Notes: a model not told the origin generated them from the letters alone. Numbered from the stretch's first letter, positions 34,533-46,042 are shown. The stretch is 64,000 bases of DNA from Thysanoteuthis rhombus (GCA_963457665.1 OY735215.1:45687902-45751901), one strand, 5' to 3'. A program made the numbers and translations.

Positions 34533-34860
34533 TAACTTTGAGAAGAGTCATTGGCATACCAACTTCTTTCTCTTACAAATTGATCTCTTCTTTTTATCAT
34601 TGATGTAGTCACGATGTTTCGGATGATTCATTTTTACTGCCACCTTCAGGTATGAAATATGATTTTTTGTTTGATAACATTTTTTTTTTTTTGTTGCTTT
34701 GAACCACCCGAAGAAGAGACCACTAGGAGAGACTCTCATTCCTTATGGATATTGCATTTAGACCAGAAGAGGGCCGTAGAAATGAATTGTCCAAAACGTT
34801 GTGACTACATTGAAGATGAAAAGAAGAGATCAAATCATCCCCTCCCCCCCCCAAAAGTAC
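34533..34860. mobile_element. Foldback repeat, copy A
   Basis: Left arm (34582-34650), in reverse, reads CCTGAAGGTGGCAGTAAAAA, TGAATCATCCGAAACATCG and TGACTACATC. The right arm (34762-34840) reads CAGAAGAGGGCCGTAGAAAT, GAATTGTCCAAAACGTTG and TGACTACATTG. Arms of about 75 bp are separated by about 110 bp. The CTGAAGAGGGC...CGAAACG phrase is common at 3' ends of several invertebrate retroelements, Penelope-like ones among them; that link is only a suggestion. Confidence 0.75.
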
Positions 34861-34986
34861 ATAGTGGTGTTCAAGGCTTAGATGAGTTGTAAGTGGTGTA
34901 TTTGGACTTGTTTCTCCATCTATGATGTTCATTTTTTACAACATTTTGGTTGTGTACCCTCTGTTGTCTGTTGTGCCAGAGAGCCC

Positions 34987-35142
34987 AGGTTGCAGACGTC
35001 ATAAAATAGCACAGGTCGCGGACCTCACGAAATAGCACAGGTCGCGGACCTCACGAAATAGCACAGGTCGCGGACCTCACGAAATAGCACAGGTCGCGGA
35101 CCTCACGAAATTGCACAGGTCCTGGACATCAAGAAATAGCAA
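34987..35142. repeat. 26-bp CpG-containing minisatellite
   Basis: Six units start at 34987, 35013, 35039, 35065, 35091 and 35117. Consensus AGGTCGCGGACCTCACGAAA plus TAGCAC. AGGTC and GACCT within each unit are inverted repeats with a 3-base loop. Middle units are identical; the outer ones are diverged. Confidence 0.97.
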
Positions 35143-35824
35143 AAATTACAAGTAGGGAGAAAAGGAACTAACAAGAAATGTCCTCTACAAAGAAATAATT
35201 ACCTAATATGCATCTAAGTAAATAGCATAATACATATATATATCAATGGTTGACAATCATCATTCGAACTAATATGTTATTAAAGTGTTGTTGGATTAGG
35301 GTTGAACTCTTCTTCGATCATCCACTGAACAATATATCAGTTTTGGTGATTTTTCACCTAATATTAAGTAAATTTTTATTTGTATACCTATGTTAACTAT
35401 CAATGATGCGATGGGTCATGAAATGGTATTGATAAAAGTTGATTACTAATCCTGTCACCTGAGGATGATTGGAAAATAGACTGATCTAAAAGTGGTGAGA
35501 ACTGAGAATACAAAGAATGAATATGTTTTTTCAGATAAACAAAATCCCAATGGATATTGATTTGTGAAGGAGAAAAAACACACACAAACACTTGCTTTCT
35601 TGCGAAAAATAACATGAAATTGTTTTTAAATCTGTTTATTGTTTTTCTCTTCCCCACCGCTTTGCCCTTTTGTATATGTAAATAATTCACACACACGCAC
35701 ACACACGCGTATCTGTAGATCTATGTAATGTTGTGATTGAATCGATCTAATTTAGGATTGTCTGTTGTTGTTGATTGTTGTTGATGAAGTAGATTTCAAT
35801 CTGTTTGTTTTTATTCCCCCCCCT
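35143..35824. other. Intergenic, nothing recognised
   Basis: A 100-codon minus-strand frame (35400-35702) shows no motif. A GTTGTTGATTGTTGTTGATG block near 35766 recurs near 37085. Confidence 0.4.
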
Positions 35825-36301
35825 CCTCACCCACTTGTACGCATATACATATATATATGTGTGTGTGTGTGTGTTTGTATATATGAATATATATGTGTGT
35901 GTTTGTATATATGTGTGTATGAATAAATATATATGTATGTATGTATGTGTGTGTGTATGAATGAATATATATGAATGTATGTGTGTGTCTATGAATGAAT
36001 ATATATGTATGTATGTGTGTGTGTATGAATGAATATATATGTATGTATGTGTGTGTGTATGAATGAATATATATGTATGTATGTGTGTGTGTATGAATGA
36101 ATATATATGTATGTATGTGGTTGTGTATGAATGAATATATATGTATGTATGTGTGTGTGTATGAACGAATATATATATATATGTATGTATGTGTGTGTGT
36201 ATGAATGTATATGTATGTGTGTGTGTATATGAATGAATATATATGTATGTGTGTGTGTATAAATGAATATATATATGTGTGTGTGTGTGTGTGTGTATTT
36301 G

Positions 36302-36332
<31 letters not shown>

Positions 36333-36965
36333 ATTTGTATATATATATATGTGTGTGTGTGTGTGTATTTGTATATATATATGTGTGTGTATTTGTATAT
36401 ATATATGTGTGTGTATTTGTATATATATATGTGTGTGTATTCGTATATATATATGTGTGTGTATTCGTATATATATATGTGTGTGTGTATTTATATATGT
36501 ATATATGTGTGTATGATAGAATATGTATGTATGTGTATTTGTATATATATGTATGTATGAATGAATATGTATGTATGTGTATTTGTATATATATATGTGT
36601 GTATGAATGAATATGCATGAATGTATGTGTATTTGTATATATATGTGTGTATGAATGAATATGCATGTATGTATGTGTATTTGTATATATATGTGTGTAT
36701 GAATGAATATGTATGTATGTATGTGTATTTGTGTGTATGAATGAATATGTACGTATGTATGTGTATTTGTATATATATGTGTGTATGAATGAATATGTAT
36801 GTATGTGTGTGTATGAATGAATATGTATGTATGTATGTATGCGTGTGTGTCAGTGTATGTGTGTATATGAATGTGTGCGTGTGGGTGTATGTGTGTATAT
36901 GAATGTGTGTGTGTGTTTATATGTATGTGTGTATATGAATGTGTGTGTGTGTGTATGTAATTATG
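35825..36965. repeat. 1.1-kb TG/TATG/TA array with 34-bp and 20-30-bp higher units
   Basis: From about 35930 a unit GAATGAATATATATGTATGT plus ATGTGTGTGTGTAT repeats every 34 bp (for example 36027 and 36061). At 36280-36490 the array changes to TG runs alternating with ATTTGTATATATATAT. Open frames up to 225 codons on either strand (IYTHTHTY) are repeat artefacts. Confidence 0.96.
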
Positions 36966-37500
36966 AATGTTTATGTATATACAGCTAGTGATGTTGTTTT
37001 TATGAATGAAGTACTCAATTATAATTTTATATACATATATATATCTATAGTTCTATGTAATCGATCTAATTTAGGATTGGCAGTTGTTGTTGATTGTTTT
37101 AGTTAAAGAAACACACTAACACAATCACATACCAAAGAAGGCAAAAAAAAAACTCTTTCGGAAAAAACAAAAAAATCTGTAGAAAATGAAAGAGCCAAAT
37201 TGACAAAAGAAATGTTGTTTGGAAGATACAAATAATACTTAGTGCCCCCACCCTCACCATTTCCCTGTCTACCCATCCGTCCCGCCCTCCATCCATCATG
37301 ACTTGTGTATTTGATTTTCTTGTTTCTATCCGCTTCTGATCATTTTCTTTTGCCTGATTTTCATTTTTTTTTCTCTATTCAACCATTCCACCTCTCAAAA
37401 TTTGTTATCTAAATCTTTTCAAATAGTTCTCAGCCACTTCATAACAACCTATCCATCTATCTTAGCTTCTCTTTGTATCTCCATCTGAATCTCTGTCTAT
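36966..37500. other. Intergenic, nothing recognised
   Basis: ATCGATCTAATTTAGGATTG occurs at about 35742 and again at about 37059, a direct repeat flanking the large microsatellite array. Confidence 0.45.
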
Positions 37501-37501
37501 C

Positions 37502-37515
37502 CCCCTCTCTCTCTC

Positions 37516-37565
<50 letters not shown>
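37502..37565. repeat. (CT)n-(TA)n microsatellite
   Basis: CT units followed by about 24 TA units. Confidence 0.96.
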
Positions 37566-37569
<4 letters not shown>

Positions 37570-38261
37570 GTCTGGAAAGCTTTACAGCTTTATGCATGAA
37601 AGATGTTGCTGAAAAAATTTTCTTTTTTCTATTTGTATAAAAAGTTTCCCAATCTTAAAGCATTTAAGATGTTACTCTGTAAATTTTAACTAGAGATTTT
37701 ACATACAGACATTTTTTTTTGTCTCTGTTTATCTCATTTATGTTCTGCAAATCAATTATTCACTAATAACTGTTACTCAAAAGATGTTCAAAAGGATTTA
37801 TTTTTTATTTTTTACACAGAATTTAATCTTATAAGTGGAACTTTCTTATAGGGATCATTAGTTGTTTACCATGAAACTGTTTCAGGGTATTTGAAAACAA
37901 AATAGTTATTTTGCCTTGATTCCCCACCAGTGCTGATCAAAATATATGTTTATAAAATCAGAAATCATTTCAGTAGAGTGTTTGATATCTTTACAAATAG
38001 GGCTTTTATAATCATTATAATTATTAGATTGTAAGTTACATTAATTTATCATAAGATTTGAAGTTTCATGCATAAACACCAAAAACAGCCATGCATTCAT
38101 CTGGTGAAATTTTTCTTTGATGTCTTTTTCTCCTGTATATTGCATCTGGTAGGTACTTTCCAAAGCTAGTGGAATGTCATTAAGTGTCAATGCTTATTGC
38201 AACGTGATTTATCATTGTGTGTGATTATTGGGGTGTACAGTATACAATGATATCAAAGTTA
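37566..38261. other. Intergenic, nothing recognised
   Basis: AT-rich. No frame, no shared repeat noticed. Confidence 0.45.
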
Positions 38262-38352
38262 TTATGCTGTTTCTTATCAGAAACTTTTGACCAAAACTGT
38301 CAACATAAGTTTCTTTCAGTTTTTGAGAAGATCTGGCTGGCTATGTATGTAG

Positions 38353-38416
<64 letters not shown>

Positions 38417-39035
38417 ATTAAATAATTGTGTCATCCACAGACAGCTGTTTCGTTGTATTACAAATCTTCAGTGGCTATATCCATTATCCTATCCAGTACC
38501 ACAAGGTAGGATCGAAACCTTCACTTCTGACCCAGAGGCTGGCATCTTACCTTTGCCCTACAAAGAATTGGACGGTCAATAAGGTTGAATTTAAGCAATA
38601 TATTTACTCAGGCATAATTCCTCATCCACCAGAGTGCTCTATTCTCAAGTTGGAAGAGTATTGCAAAAGCTTATAATGAACAAGTTACCTCACTTAAAGA
38701 GTACTCCTCCCTGAATAAGGGAGCGTTAATTATCTATAAATATCATACATACAGGCAACAGCAATGGAGATAGAGGGCTGGAAATTCAAATTTATTGATT
38801 AACCTTTTTTCCAATTTTTTAATTAATCACCCTCAACTCAGTGTACTGCCAAAAGACATTAGTTGTATGATAGTTTCTATTCTAAATTCACACCTCTTTT
38901 TAGAGGGGGGTCCAGTTTGTAATGTGAGTTTGTGCTAAATTGATCCTTTAGTTTTTGTTCGCTTTTTTTTTTTTCATTCAGATTTTTTTAGTAATCACTG
39001 CCTTACAGAAGGTGAGAGAAGTAATATATTCAATT
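38262..39035 (+). mobile_element. Family G repeat, copy 2, split and rearranged
   Basis: The 5' part (ACCAAAACTGTCAACATAAG, TCTGGCTGGCTATGTATGTA) ends in a (TG)n(TA)n microsatellite (38354-38414). After 340 bp of foreign sequence it resumes at ATGGAGATAGAGGGCTG. The 3' block (38796-38885, TTTTTCCAATTTTTTAATTA to GATAGTTTCTATT) then precedes the middle block (38893-39030, TCCAGTTTGTAATG to GAGAGAAGTAA), the opposite of every other copy. Confidence 0.75.
38415..38755 (-). mobile_element. Insert with tRNA-like head
   Basis: The minus strand near 38553-38503 reads GGTAAGATGCCAGCCTCTGG, then AAGGTTTCGATCCTACC, a good B box (GGTTCGATCC-like). A plus-strand frame of 82 codons over it is not a gene. 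It splits the family G copy. Confidence 0.4.
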
Positions 39036-39607
39036 TTTACTATTCATTTCAGAAATTTAGCCATATTGAATTTATTATGAAAAATATTTTAATAAAAAGT
39101 CTTAATGCAAATCAGTGCTAAATAGAGTTGCATCAAACCGGAGATTTCCTCTGCCTCTTTCTTTTTTTCTCTTCCTCCTAATTTTCGCATCTTTTGTGCC
39201 AAGAATAAGCCACAGTCTTTAACCTTTTTCTCTCCTCCTCTTTATGGTGATTGTTAGGCTCCAAATACCATACTTGGTCACCTTTTCCCATCCAGCCTTT
39301 CTTTTAACCTTTCTTCTCGCTTCAACTTTTCCTTTGGAGAGAATTTCCTGACGCAGCTCTGAGGAACGTTACAAATCGCTTACATTTTCATCGAAGTACC
39401 TACTGAGAATCTGCTACTTGGCCAATTTATCGCAGACTTGTTGTTTAAACTCAAACTGTGCCATTTTCTCAAAGCTGTTTTCCCGCCATTGTACTTAGAC
39501 GCTTATATCCTCTTCTGCAGAGAAACCAGGAATAAAAGAACAAGAGAGATTGAAAAGAATTCCTCCACTTCCAAAAATTGGTAAAGAAAAGAAAAAAAAA
39601 AGAAAAC
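39036..39607. other. Intergenic, pyrimidine-leaning
   Basis: CT-rich around 39140-39320. An A-rich run with AAAGAAAAAAAAAAGAAAAC leads into the minus-strand family G copy. Confidence 0.4.
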
Positions 39608-39985
39608 TGATTTGGTTAGTCACTCAGGAGAAGCTGTCATGTGACCAACATCTTTTGGCTGCATACCGTGTTGGGAGTGATCAATCAGAAAATTGGATAA
39701 AAGGGGGATCAATGAATAAGTTACTTCTATTACATTTTTGCTGCGAAGTGATCTCTAAGAAAGAGTCAGAATTTTCAAAAAACAAGCTTAAATGCTTCTG
39801 ATTACTAACTAAATTATCAATCTAGCATAAAATTACATTGTGAATAATATCCTGACTCAGAGGGAGAATTTAGAAAAAAATATATATATTAGTGGCTCTC
39901 CAGCTCTATTGGTAAAGCCTGAGCACTGCACTTGATTCATTCATAGCCAGCCAGACCAATTGATGAAATCTATATTGACAGATCA
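39608..39985 (-). mobile_element. Family G repeat, copy 3
   Basis: The plus strand starts TGGTTAGTCACTCAGGAG, contains GTCATGTGACCAACATC and GATCAATGAATAAGTTAC, and ends CATAGCCAGCCAGACC. Near full length. The 83-codon frame through it is an artefact. Confidence 0.85.
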
Positions 39986-40226
39986 CGCTGATGGTTTCTA
40001 ATACATCCCTACCATCTAACCTTTATTCCTAGCTACCTGTTTTCCAGACTTGCTAGATGTTCTTGGTGCTTTATTTTCTCAATGACTATTTTCTCCATGT
40101 TTTCTTACTTTACCTTTATCTGTATACCAATGCATGGTCATTGGGGGACCACAGATGATTTCATCATGTTTAGATGATGATAAATCTATTTCTTTTAAAA
40201 GCATTGCACCATTGTACCCAGACGTA

Positions 40227-40227
<1 letters not shown>
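39986..40227. other. Intergenic, nothing recognised
   Basis: Shares CCTTTATTCCTAGCTA, then CAGACTTGCTAGATGTTCT and a GTGCTTTA phrase with 41555-41625 (CCCTTACTCTTAGCTAAC, AGACTTGCTTGACGTTCTC). Confidence 0.45.
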
Positions 40228-40285
<58 letters not shown>

Positions 40286-40288
40286 AAA

Positions 40289-40341
<53 letters not shown>
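40228..40341. repeat. (TA)n-(GA)n-(TG)n-(TA)n microsatellite
   Basis: Four dinucleotide blocks in succession. Confidence 0.97.
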
Positions 40342-40343
<2 letters not shown>

Positions 40344-40569
40344 TCACAGTGAGTATGTGGATACGATATCCAACAATGTTTTAAATATATTACATGACAT
40401 TATTTATTTGGAAAAACAAACTTCAATATTGTTTCATATAAAATTACTACTCTGACAAAGCTGGAAGGTGAAAAAGTAAGTATAATGAACTTGATTAAGA
40501 TAACACTATTTTCCTTATTGTCAACTCGATGACATCTGCATATGCATACACTGTTTGATACATCAGTGT
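40342..40569. other. Intergenic, nothing recognised
   Basis: AT-rich, no frame. Confidence 0.4.
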
Positions 40570-41003
40570 GTATATATCATCATCTGCATTTTTAGGTCCT
40601 CCCCTGGACAAAGGCCTTTTCCATCTCCTTCTATAATGAGTGTGTTTGCGCTCATCTATGTCATACTAGCAAACTTCTCTATCTCATCTCACCATCTTGT
40701 GTCTGGTCTTTTCCTAATGTGTTTAATGTCCTACGAGCACAAATCAATTAGACTTTTGCTCCATATGTTGTCCTTTCTTCTCAGTATGTGCCCTGCCCTG
40801 CCTGTCTCCCTTTTGTTGTCTAATCATTTGTACAATATCCTTCACTGTAGTCCTTCCTCAGATCCTTATTGATCCTTTTCTTTTTTTTTTGCTGAGAGTT
40901 ATTCCTTACATTGCTCTTTCCATTATTCTGAGTTCGCTTTTGCGTGGTGTTAAAAGTTTCCAGGTTTTTCATACCCATATGTCATACCTGGTATTTTGCA
41001 GTA
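40570..41003 (-). pseudogene. RTE-like LINE 3' fragment, second subfamily
   Basis: The minus strand reads, across frameshifts, MTYGYEKPGNF (usually MTYGCETWT), then GRAGHILRRKDNIWSKSLI and RKRPDTRW.DEIEKFA, then GDGKGLCPGEDLKMQM. The wording RRPDIRWRD and the ending GGAAATGCCTTTGTC of the 2345-3245 copy correspond, so the two form a subfamily apart from the 21020-type tails. The plus-strand 105-codon frame here is a shadow. Confidence 0.75.
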
Positions 41004-41690
41004 GATTTTACATTTTAAGCAAATTGGCAGTTTGATTTTTAGTATTACTCTATTCATACTAAATGGTTTCCAGCCAATCATTATGCTCCCTTTCACTCAC
41101 GCACCCACATACATGTACAAAAACAAACACACACACACATTATCAGACACACCAAAGTAATAACGGCTTGCTTTATCTTTCTTTCAATCTTTCTTTTCAC
41201 TTCCACTTTAATCCTGAGAGAAAGATTGAAAAGAACAATATTGCCAATTTGGCATTTTTCACACTCAATTCAGCATGTTTCTTGTTATGGTGAAGAGAAA
41301 ATTCAGACTTATTGCTATTCTTTAGCCAATTCTAAACATTATTTTTCAGCAATTTGAGTATATTTGGGCAAATTTAGCTATTTCAGCTACAAAAAATGGC
41401 TAACACTTTCCTTTTTTTTTTTTCTTTGTTTTTTTTTTTTTTTCACGCCTTTCCAGGGTCGGTTTAGCACTAAAAGAATTTCGATATTGCAACACTAGGA
41501 GAGAACTTCTTCGAATCCAAAGATGGTAAAAAAAATATATCCCCCATATCCAACCCTTACTCTTAGCTAACTAATTTCAAGACTTGCTTGACGTTCTCAG
41601 TGCTTTAGTTCCTCAAAGACTATTGTTTTTATGTTTTTTCTTTTTTTTTTTTTAATACAGTGTCATCTTTGCTGAGTGATGATTTATTAG
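41004..41690. other. Intergenic with T runs
   Basis: (CA) words near 41090-41150 and poly-T runs at 41405-41445 and 41640-41655. No gene. Confidence 0.4.
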
Positions 41691-42051
41691 AAACTGTGAA
41701 CCAAAACTGTCAACTATCAATTTTTCAGCCAGTCTAGGCCACACCTATATAGCTAGAAGGCTGAAAATTTAAATATTCGATCCTTGTTATGCAGAAAACA
41801 TTTTTGGGTTGTTTTTTCTTTTAATTCAACTCTAAAGTAGGTTTTTAGTGGGATGATTTATAATGTAGGTCCACATGTATTTTGAAAATTGAGACTTTTT
41901 AGCAATCACTGCCCGAAAAAAGCAAGAGAAGTAAATTATTCATTGATCACCTCATTTTACAATTTTTTTAATTCATCATCCCTAACATAGCAAGCTACAA
42001 AAAGACATTGGTCACATGACAGTTTTTATTGAGTGACTAACCAGATATGTC
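41691..42051 (+). mobile_element. Family G repeat, copy 4
   Basis: AAACTGTGAACCAAAACTGT start, GCTGAAAATTTAAA, GCAAGAGAAGTAA, CACATGACAG and GAGTGACTAACCAGA end. Both ends present. Confidence 0.85.
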
Positions 42052-42289
42052 AGTTTATTTATTTTTCATTGTAGAAATCTGGCACACTTTGGTTGACTCT
42101 GTTTTAAAGTATCTTGAAGATCATGGTAAATGCATTTGGTAACTGATCTGACATACCAAAGAAATACTTAACTGTATATGCTGCCCCAAATAGTATTATT
42201 TATCATCTTTTAGCAGGTAAAAAAAATGTCAAGTTATCCCAAAATGTTTATATGATGATTAAAATACATCAATATCCCAAAAAATGTTC

Positions 42290-42372
42290 ATAAATAGGCT
42301 GGTCATGTTGCGAGAATGACAGACAACCAATGGACAATCCACAGCATGGATCCCCAGAGATCATATGCGTCC
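42290..42372 (+). pseudogene. Short RTE tail scrap
   Basis: AGGCTGGTCATGTTGCGAGAATGACAG-type wording (AGHVARMTDNQW) and CATGGATCCCCAGAGATCA match the 21020 subfamily, cut off at about 42372. Confidence 0.8.
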
Positions 42373-42660
42373 CTCAATATAGTGGGGTTCTTTGATCATC
42401 AACTACTCACTCATCCAGAAAAACAGGATTAAGGATTCACTTAATATGACTGGAATGTTATATTTCTTCTATCTGCAATCAATTAACATATAGTGTTTTG
42501 AATATAAATCATTTGATTTTTTAAAGAAAAAAGCACATTCCTCTAGAGGTGAACTAGTTTGTTTGGCACTTGTAATTGACTTTTAACTATCTGTGGTTCA
42601 ATCATATTGGGGTTGTCTTTCTTGGACCCCAACACTGCATTATAAAGGGAGACTACTGTA
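42373..42660. mobile_element. Probable pogo-type MITE, right end
   Basis: The right end in reverse reads CAGTAGTCTCCCTTTATAAT after TA, a pogo/Tigger style terminus. The left end is not clear and abuts the LINE scrap. Confidence 0.4.
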
Positions 42661-42784
42661 CCATCCTCTGTTGAAAATCAAATTCTATTGTCATATTTGA
42701 TTCAACAAAAATGGACTTCATCAATCACATCTTCATTTGATCAGGAATATGGATGTGATACAAGGCATCAATTCACTTATTAGT

Positions 42785-43213
42785 AACTTCCAAAGCTATC
42801 AATATAGGTTTCTCTCAGTTTTCAAGCTGGTCTGGCTGGCTATGTATTCATCATGCGTGTATACAAACTACACCAATTCAATTAGATAGCTGAAAATTTA
42901 AACATTCATCATTTATGCCTGGAAAAAAATTTTTCTTTTTTCAAAATTTTCCCCATTAAGTAGGTATTTAGTATGGGTTCAATTTGCAGTATAGGTTTAT
43001 GTTAAATTGATCTCTTAGTTTGTGTCCGCTTGTTTTTGTTTTTTGAAAGTTGAGACTTTTTCAGTATCATCGCCAAACAAAAGGTGAGAAAAGTAACTTA
43101 TTTATTGATCACCCTATTTCCTGATCTTTTCAATTGATCACCTTCATGGCATGCTGCTAAATGTCATTTATTGCATGATGGTTTCTATTGAATGACTAAC
43201 CAGAACTTTTTTA
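42785..43213 (+). mobile_element. Family G repeat, copy 5
   Basis: TTCTCTCAGTTTTCAAGCTG, GGCTGGCTATGTAT, TTCAATTTGCAGTATAGGTT, GATCACC and the terminal GACTAACCAGAAC. A short direct insertion (ACAAACTACACC) replaces the usual GGCCACATC. Confidence 0.85.
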
Positions 43214-43674
43214 TAACTGTCTGATACAAACACCATCCTAGATGATAAATACATGTTAATTAGTAATAACATCTGGGTCCTGGGTTATAATCTGACTTAC
43301 AAAAAACACTTCACATGCATAAAACAACAGCCACCATCACAAAATTGTGACTGCAACCCCTACTTTGTAGATGATATATATCAAAATACAGCTAGAAATC
43401 AACTGTGTATGACCAATAGGCAGCGCACATAGATTGGTGCAATTCTTAAGCCAAAAAACGCAGCCGTTTTATTCAGATTTTGTTGTGAAAAGTATCAGCA
43501 TTTTTGCAAAATAGTGAGAAAGCTGTGCTAAAAATTTTAAAACCCAAGTTGGCCGCCACCTGATCATATGCAAATTAGATAATATTTTTTCCAACATAAA
43601 CCTTTTACCATACTGATCATACACTCTCATGTATTTAATTTATTGCCCCCCCCCCCAATCTCAAATGTAAATCC
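43214..43674. other. Intergenic, nothing recognised
   Basis: Contains a C run at 43650-43659. No frame. Confidence 0.4.
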
Positions 43675-44108
43675 TTTTATTGTCTTATTTCTGTCTGTCA
43701 AATATCTATATTATAATGGCCCATTTGCGGAATGTCTCTCTTCCAAACACTGACAATTCTTATCTTCCTACTCCTTAACTATTAGCACTGTTTAGGTGAC
43801 ATCATTTGCTGAGCAAAAAATTTGTCCTACCATTGCAGCTGACTCTGATCTTCAGCCGATAGTATGTTGAATTTCATAATTGCACTGTTATGTCACTTTC
43901 TGTCATACATAAACTGATGCTCAAGTTATAGGCTTTGAAAGTTACTGAGTGCAAAAAATGTTGGCACTCTTGGGAAAGAATGCAGGTTGCCAAAAGGTAT
44001 TGTCTTTCTGTCTGTCAGATATCTATATTATGATGGCCTTCTTGCTGAATGTCTCTCTTACAAACCCTGACACGCGTTCATATTCTGATCTTTTCACTCC
44101 TTATCATG
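43675..44108 (+). repeat. Direct duplication, about 115 bp, offset about 320 bp
   Basis: TTGTCTTATTTCTGTCTGTC with ATATCTATATTATAATGGCC (43680-43722) recurs as TTGTCTTTCTGTCTGTC with ATATCTATATTATGATGGCC (44000-44038). Both continue into GAATGTCTCTCTT.CAAAC.CTGACA. Confidence 0.85.
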
Positions 44109-44567
44109 CATTAAAGATAAGTGTGCTTAAGTAAAAATGCACTTGGCAACATATCTATATTAATTAAATAGTCTGATCTATTAATGACGGAAAGAAAAAA
44201 AGTTGGGTTTGGGAGGAGAGAGACCTTTCTCATGTTTCTAAAATTGCTTCTCTATAAAAGATTTTGGTTCTTAAATGAGCAAATCAATAAAAAGAAGCTT
44301 GATTACTGATTAGGATTGAGAAACTGTGGCGGCAAATTCTTAGTCTTAATAACCAGGACCTGCTTCATCCATGTTTCTTTCTGGCTTGCAAGCTGATCTG
44401 AACTGCTAATGGGAATTTTCAGATATTATTTTGAAAGTTGGAGAGTGTCTCTTTTTGTTGTTTTTTTTTTTTTTTAACCCTTTCATGACTGATCTATTCA
44501 GTTGCTTAATGGCTGGATTTTTTTAAAAAGGTATAAAAAAACAAAACATTTTTGTATTGTCTATTAC
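44109..44567. other. Intergenic; possible MITE end
   Basis: TTAACCCTTTCATGACTGATC near 44474 resembles the left end of the piggyBac-like MITE at 56821. No matching right end seen. Confidence 0.35.
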
Positions 44568-44745
44568 TTTGAGAAGAGTCATTAACTTACCAACTTTTTT
44601 TTTTTTTTTTCTTTTGACTATTTGACTTGTCTTTTCTTTGATACGGTATTGTTTCATCCGATTCATCTTCACTCCTGAATAGGGCCAAAAAATGAATCGG
44701 CCATAATGTTGTGATTACATTGGACAAAAGGAGAGTTTGAGTTAT
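44568..44745. mobile_element. Foldback repeat, copy B
   Basis: GAGAAGAGTCATTAACTTACC matches the start of copy A (34541). ATCCGATTCATCTTC and GAATCGGCCATAATGTTGTG form the close inverted arms; the 110-bp spacer of copy A is absent. Confidence 0.7.
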
Positions 44746-45542
44746 CCAGAGAAAAAAAATCAGTGTGTTAATTTATATTCAGTAGTCGATAATTCTTTTA
44801 TTTTATTAAAAATTATTCTGTATTTTTAAAAGCCCAAATCATGTTAGGATACATTTGTCCCTTTGAATGATTTAACTCTAACCCTAATCACTAGAACTGA
44901 TTCAAGTCTTCTTATTTCCTTCAAACTTTGGCTGTTTCAAGGTGGTTACTATTTGGTAAAATTTTGTGATTTCATGGCAACAAGAGGAAAGACAGCCTCA
45001 ACAACACATTTGCAAAGACTTAATAGGACATTTATAGGAACTGAAGCAAGCTTTCCATTTTTATCTCTCTTTCTTTGAGAGATCATATTTTTTATTTAAA
45101 TATCTTTAAACTACTATTTAGTAGTATTTTTAAATTCCACTGCATTCCCCTACAAGTCTCTAACATTGCATATGGCATTTTAAGTAGATAGACGCATCAA
45201 AAGTAAAAACTAAAGGGTCAAGAACCATTGCATTTTAAGAGCTAAAAATATACATGATTTGTCTGTCCAGGTTTTATTTGTTCTGTGTTTTTTTTGTGCT
45301 TTTTTATATTGTTTTTTTTTTTCCTTTTATTTTTTGTCTTATTTTGATTGTTTGTCGGATGTAGGGAATAAAATGTATCAATGTTTGTAAAGTTGGGCAA
45401 GTATTGATCTAGTGCTTAGCATGGAACGTTGTGTTGCTTGATGGACTTGAGTACAGACATTTTATAACCTTTTATATGGCACTGGACCAGAGGCCAGTAG
45501 ACGAGTGGTCAGCTTCGGATTTTGATTCACATGTTCAGCTGC

Positions 45543-45545
<3 letters not shown>
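44746..45545. other. Intergenic, nothing recognised
   Basis: A 71-codon frame (44863-45078) has no motif. T runs near 45305-45330. Confidence 0.4.
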
Positions 45546-45616
<71 letters not shown>

Positions 45617-45684
45617 GCTTTTATAAATTATGTACATGTTTGTATGTGTGTATGGGTATATATACATATATATACATGTGTGTG

Positions 45685-45715
<31 letters not shown>

Positions 45716-45806
45716 ATATATATATATATGCGTATACATGATTGTATATATGTATGTACATATATACACAAATATGAATATCCATACACATATATTTGAA
45801 CATACA

Positions 45807-45840
<34 letters not shown>

Positions 45841-46042
45841 TATAAGTACACATATACATATTTATATGGATGTACTTACACATATATATGAATATACATA
45901 CACTGATACTTATGTATGAATATACATATGAATATACTGAGATACATATGTATGAATATACATATACATAGATACATATATCTATATGAATATACGAACA
46001 CATAGTTATATACATATATACGAGAATATACATACACAGATT

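Noticed and set aside
34987-35142. CpG island promoter
   Set aside because: CpGs come only from six copies of a 26-bp unit; the flanks are AT-rich and no transcript evidence is visible.
35989-36666. 225-codon minus-strand frame of Y, I, H and T
   Set aside because: Direct translation of the (TG/TATG/TA) array; frames on the other strand are equally open.
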